A stretch of 64,000 bases of DNA from the NCBI RefSeq assembly GCF_042920265.1, contig NZ_JBDQZI010000009.1, positions 99,976 to 163,975 of the forward strand, given 5' to 3'. A program made the position numbers and the translations under genes. The notes under the pieces were generated by a model. It did not search any database. It was not told where the DNA came from and saw only the letters and a program-made list of their open reading frames with translations. This stretch comes from Lysinibacillus_B sp042920265. Lineage in GTDB: Bacteria; Bacillota; Bacilli; Bacillales_A; Planococcaceae. Below are positions 62,351-64,000 of this stretch, one piece after another (the first letter of the stretch is position 1; each line of letters opens with the position of its first letter).

Positions 62351-62840
62351 AGCGAAGTAGCTTAGATGTATAACCTTGAGAACGATAGCTTTTTTTAGGG
62401 TAGAAAATGCTTGGCAGGACAGTCAGAAGTGTTTACTTTTGTTAGGCAGCCTCACGTTTCATTGGGCATATTTCAAAAAAACAAACAGTGTATGTGGTAA
62501 TGGAATTGCGTGATGTGACAATAGAAAGAATCGGCAAGAGGGATAAGTCACAGTAGGCCATTGAATCGTTTTTTTAAAAGAATTTATATCGTTTGAAAGA
62601 ACGTCTAATGCTGTATTTAGTCAACTAGATGTTGCGTTAATTCCGATGTGGTTATTGAAATTAATATGTTAGGGAAACACGTGAAACGCTTATAATTTGC
62701 CGTTTTTTTGCGTGTTTTGCAGATAGAATGAAAGAACCATTCATGAGATATTGACGGTGGCTTAAGTGAGATGTAAGAAATTAATTGCGTAGTTTTCTCT
62801 AAGGCGTACGTACGTTAAATTATAAAAAAATGTTGAGAAA
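62351..62840. other. intergenic stretch without recognised gene
   Basis: About 490 AT-rich bases between the coiled-coil protein and the cold-shock promoter. Only short broken reading frames are present and I see no clear RNA structure. Confidence 0.4.
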
Positions 62841-62870
62841 TTGGACAAATAGAAAAACATGTTATATAAT
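62841..62870 (+). promoter_or_regulatory. promoter of the cold-shock gene
   Basis: The -35 is TTGGAC (62841-62846), then an 18-bp spacer, then a perfect -10 TATAAT (62865-62870), giving a leader of about 145 nt. Confidence 0.7.
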
Positions 62871-62911
62871 GAGGTCAATAATTAAATTTCTTCGGAGAAA
62901 CTATGAATTCA

Positions 62912-62970
62912 CCTATTACAAAAAGTAATCGTGATCATTCGGTACTTTTTGTAATAGGCGGATTTTTTTT
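62912..62970 (+). terminator. leader hairpin with terminator shape before csp
   Basis: CCTATTACAAAAAGTA (62912-62927) and its exact complement (62943-62958) form a 16-bp stem with a 15-nt loop, followed after CGGA by eight T (62963-62970). It lies inside the csp 5' leader, so it is a candidate attenuator. Confidence 0.75.
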
Positions 62971-63022
62971 ATACGGAGAAATTCTATATTATTATAAATT
63001 AAATTTTTGGAGGTCATCACAC

Positions 63023-63223
63023 ATGGCACAAGGTACAGTTAAATGGTTTAATGCAGAAAAAGGTTTCGGTTTTATCGAAGTTGAAAACGGAGCTGACGTA
63101 TTTGCTCACTTCTCAGCAATCCAAGGCGAAGGTTTCAAATCATTAGAAGAAGGTCAAAAAGTTGAATTCGACGTAGAAGAAGGCAACCGTGGACCACAAG
63201 CTGCTAACATTGTTAAACTTTAA
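63023..63223 (+). CDS. csp: cold-shock protein, CspA family
   Basis: This 66-residue single-stranded nucleic-acid-binding OB-fold protein has RNP1 KGFGFIEV and RNP2 VFAHFSAI, opening GTVKWFNAEKG. It acts as an RNA chaperone and transcription antiterminator. The ATG at 63023 has GGAGG nine bases upstream; the frame extends to 62903 only because the leader happens to be open. The long leader with a hairpin fits post-transcriptional control. Confidence 0.97.
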   Translation: MAQGTVKWFNAEKGFGFIEVENGADVFAHFSAIQGEGFKSLEEGQKVEFDVEEGNRGPQAANIVKL

Positions 63224-63258
63224 TTTTTAGAATTTAAAGTACATCATTAGTTAGAACA

Positions 63259-63290
63259 AGAGGCACCTTTTATAGGGTGTCTCTTTTTTG
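63259..63290 (+). terminator. terminator after csp
   Basis: GAGGCACC (63260-63267) pairs with GGTGTCTC (63276-63283) with one wobble, followed by six T. Confidence 0.8.
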
Positions 63291-63400
63291 TGTTTTGAAG
63301 TGAAGTTTTTGGTGAGTATGATGAAACAATGATTGAATGAATATAAAAAAGGTTCAATGCTAAAATATGTTCTTGATGAAAAAATGCGGGATTCTAAAAG

Positions 63401-63645
63401 TGCCTATAGTGGAGGGGGGGCGAGTGTGGCTTACGGTGTTCGTCTTTCGCTACAGAGCAATGTTTTTCTGCATCGGAAGTGAAGCGGCAAGTGCAAAGCT
63501 TCCGACGGGAAAAGCGATAGAAAAACAAAGGCTAAAACCATCATGCCTTGTGACAATTTATCTGCGCAAGCACCAAAGCTACGGGAGTACCCAAAAAAAT
63601 GAGCGACGAGGAGGCTTAACCTCGCCTGCCCGTAATACAATATGC
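63401..63645. repeat. decayed interspersed repeat near the rRNA operon
   Basis: The GC-rich island contains CAAAGGCTAAA (63526-63536), also present in the element at 44463-44473, followed by related sequence in both. Fragments such as GGGAAAAGCGATAG and AGCGACGAGGAGGCTTA are typical of the same Bacillaceae repeat type. No intact terminal repeats were found. The open frames over it look non-coding. Confidence 0.5.
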
Positions 63646-63751
63646 GGTTAAGTACAATTTTTAGTGAAGAGTCTAAAAAAGATTAAAGGTTTATATAATA
63701 AGGAAACTTTTAATAAATGTAGCGTAATGAAATTTTTTTTACGAAAAAGTG

Positions 63752-63780
63752 TTGACCTTTTACCGATAAGCCTGTAATAT
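63752..63780 (+). promoter_or_regulatory. rRNA operon promoter
   Basis: The -35 is TTGACC (63752-63757), then a 17-bp spacer, then the -10 TAATAT (63775-63780), about 150 bp before the 16S gene. The leader carries the common CTTTGAAAACTGAAC sequence. Confidence 0.8.
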
Positions 63781-63930
63781 AAGACAAGTCGTTAAGAGAT
63801 AACAAAACAACTTAACGAAATGAACTTTGAAAACTGAACAAGCAAAACGTTAACAATAAACGTTTCTGAATAAGAAACAAAATTTTGGACATCAAACATG
63901 ATGCCAGCAAATTTGAGCTTACTCAAATTC

Positions 63931-64000
63931 TTTTATGGAGAGTTTGATCCTGGCTCAGGACGAACGCTGGCGGCGTGCCTAATACATGCAAGTCGAGCGG
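63931..64000 (+). rRNA. rrs: 16S ribosomal RNA, 5' end (continues beyond window)
   Basis: The sequence contains GAGTTTGATCCTGGCTCAG and continues with the universal Firmicute 5' segment up to CAAGTCGAGCGG at the window edge. The mature 5' end is taken as about 63931 by analogy with Bacillus. A small ATTTGAG/CTCAAAT hairpin (63911-63928) lies just upstream, probably part of the processing region. Confidence 0.97.

Noticed and set aside
62903..63022. N-terminal extension of the cold-shock protein
   Set aside because: The extra codons cover the leader hairpin and T-run; the canonical start with GGAGG is at 63023.
63367..63651. 94-codon frame before the rRNA operon
   Set aside because: It falls on the GC-rich decayed repeat element and has no ribosome-binding site or protein-like pattern.

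Overview
The window looks like a chromosomal segment of a low-GC Gram-positive bacterium of the Planococcaceae (Lysinibacillus/Solibacillus type). The support is: gene relatives of Bacillus throughout, strong GGAGG ribosome-binding sites with frequent GTG/TTG starts, S-layer-homology proteins, PerR/Fur/MhqR-type operators, lysine, purine and cobalamin riboswitches, and the 5' end of a Bacillus-type 16S rRNA at the right edge. The genus is an inference.

Layout. 1-6.5 kb: a 5'-truncated YwrD-type gamma-glutamyltransferase, two short overlapping chromate-transporter genes, a regulator that fuses a degenerate ABC ATPase to a LytTR domain followed by its presumed ABC exporter, and an AEC-family carrier. 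6.5-17.4 kb: a small unknown gene, PerR-boxed catalase, an SLC13-type permease, a YitT protein, a TetR/RND efflux pair with an operator between -35 and -10, and two small membrane proteins. 17.6-26 kb: a complete Opp/Dpp peptide ABC operon ending in an overlapping OsmC gene, an SDR and a DHH phosphoesterase. 26-30 kb: accessory stretch with a transposase relic, a metallo-beta-lactamase-fold protein and bacterial NO synthase.

29.5-36.3 kb is the most interesting block: a transcription-terminating cobalamin riboswitch, then a sigma-A promoter overlapped by a Fur box, then a second Fur box, then SBP-permease-permease-ATPase-ATPase-MFS in the order of the cntABCDFE opine-metallophore (staphylopine) transport/export operon. 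No cntKLM-like biosynthesis genes are present in the window. This suggests dual control by B12 and iron of a cobalt/nickel/iron metallophore system.

36.4-46.9 kb: a TPR protein, a membrane-anchored Mrr-type nuclease, a CynX-type MFS, a lysine-riboswitch-controlled lysine permease, a guanine-riboswitch-controlled xpt-pbuX operon, a repeat element, a two-gene micro-operon that includes a 15-residue ORF, and an mhqNO-like quinone/electrophile-response operon with an MhqR-type operator. 47-54 kb: divergent SLH proteins (one a probable HExxH metallopeptidase, one with YcdB-like repeats), fumarase, an orphan Fur box and a YeeE/TusA sulfur-import pair. 54-64 kb: YpsA, ornithine aminotransferase, MFS, TPR-GGDEF, YqeY, a large coiled-coil membrane protein, a cold-shock gene with a terminator-like hairpin in its leader, and the promoter and start of an rRNA operon.

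All functional names come from motif and context recognition without database searches.
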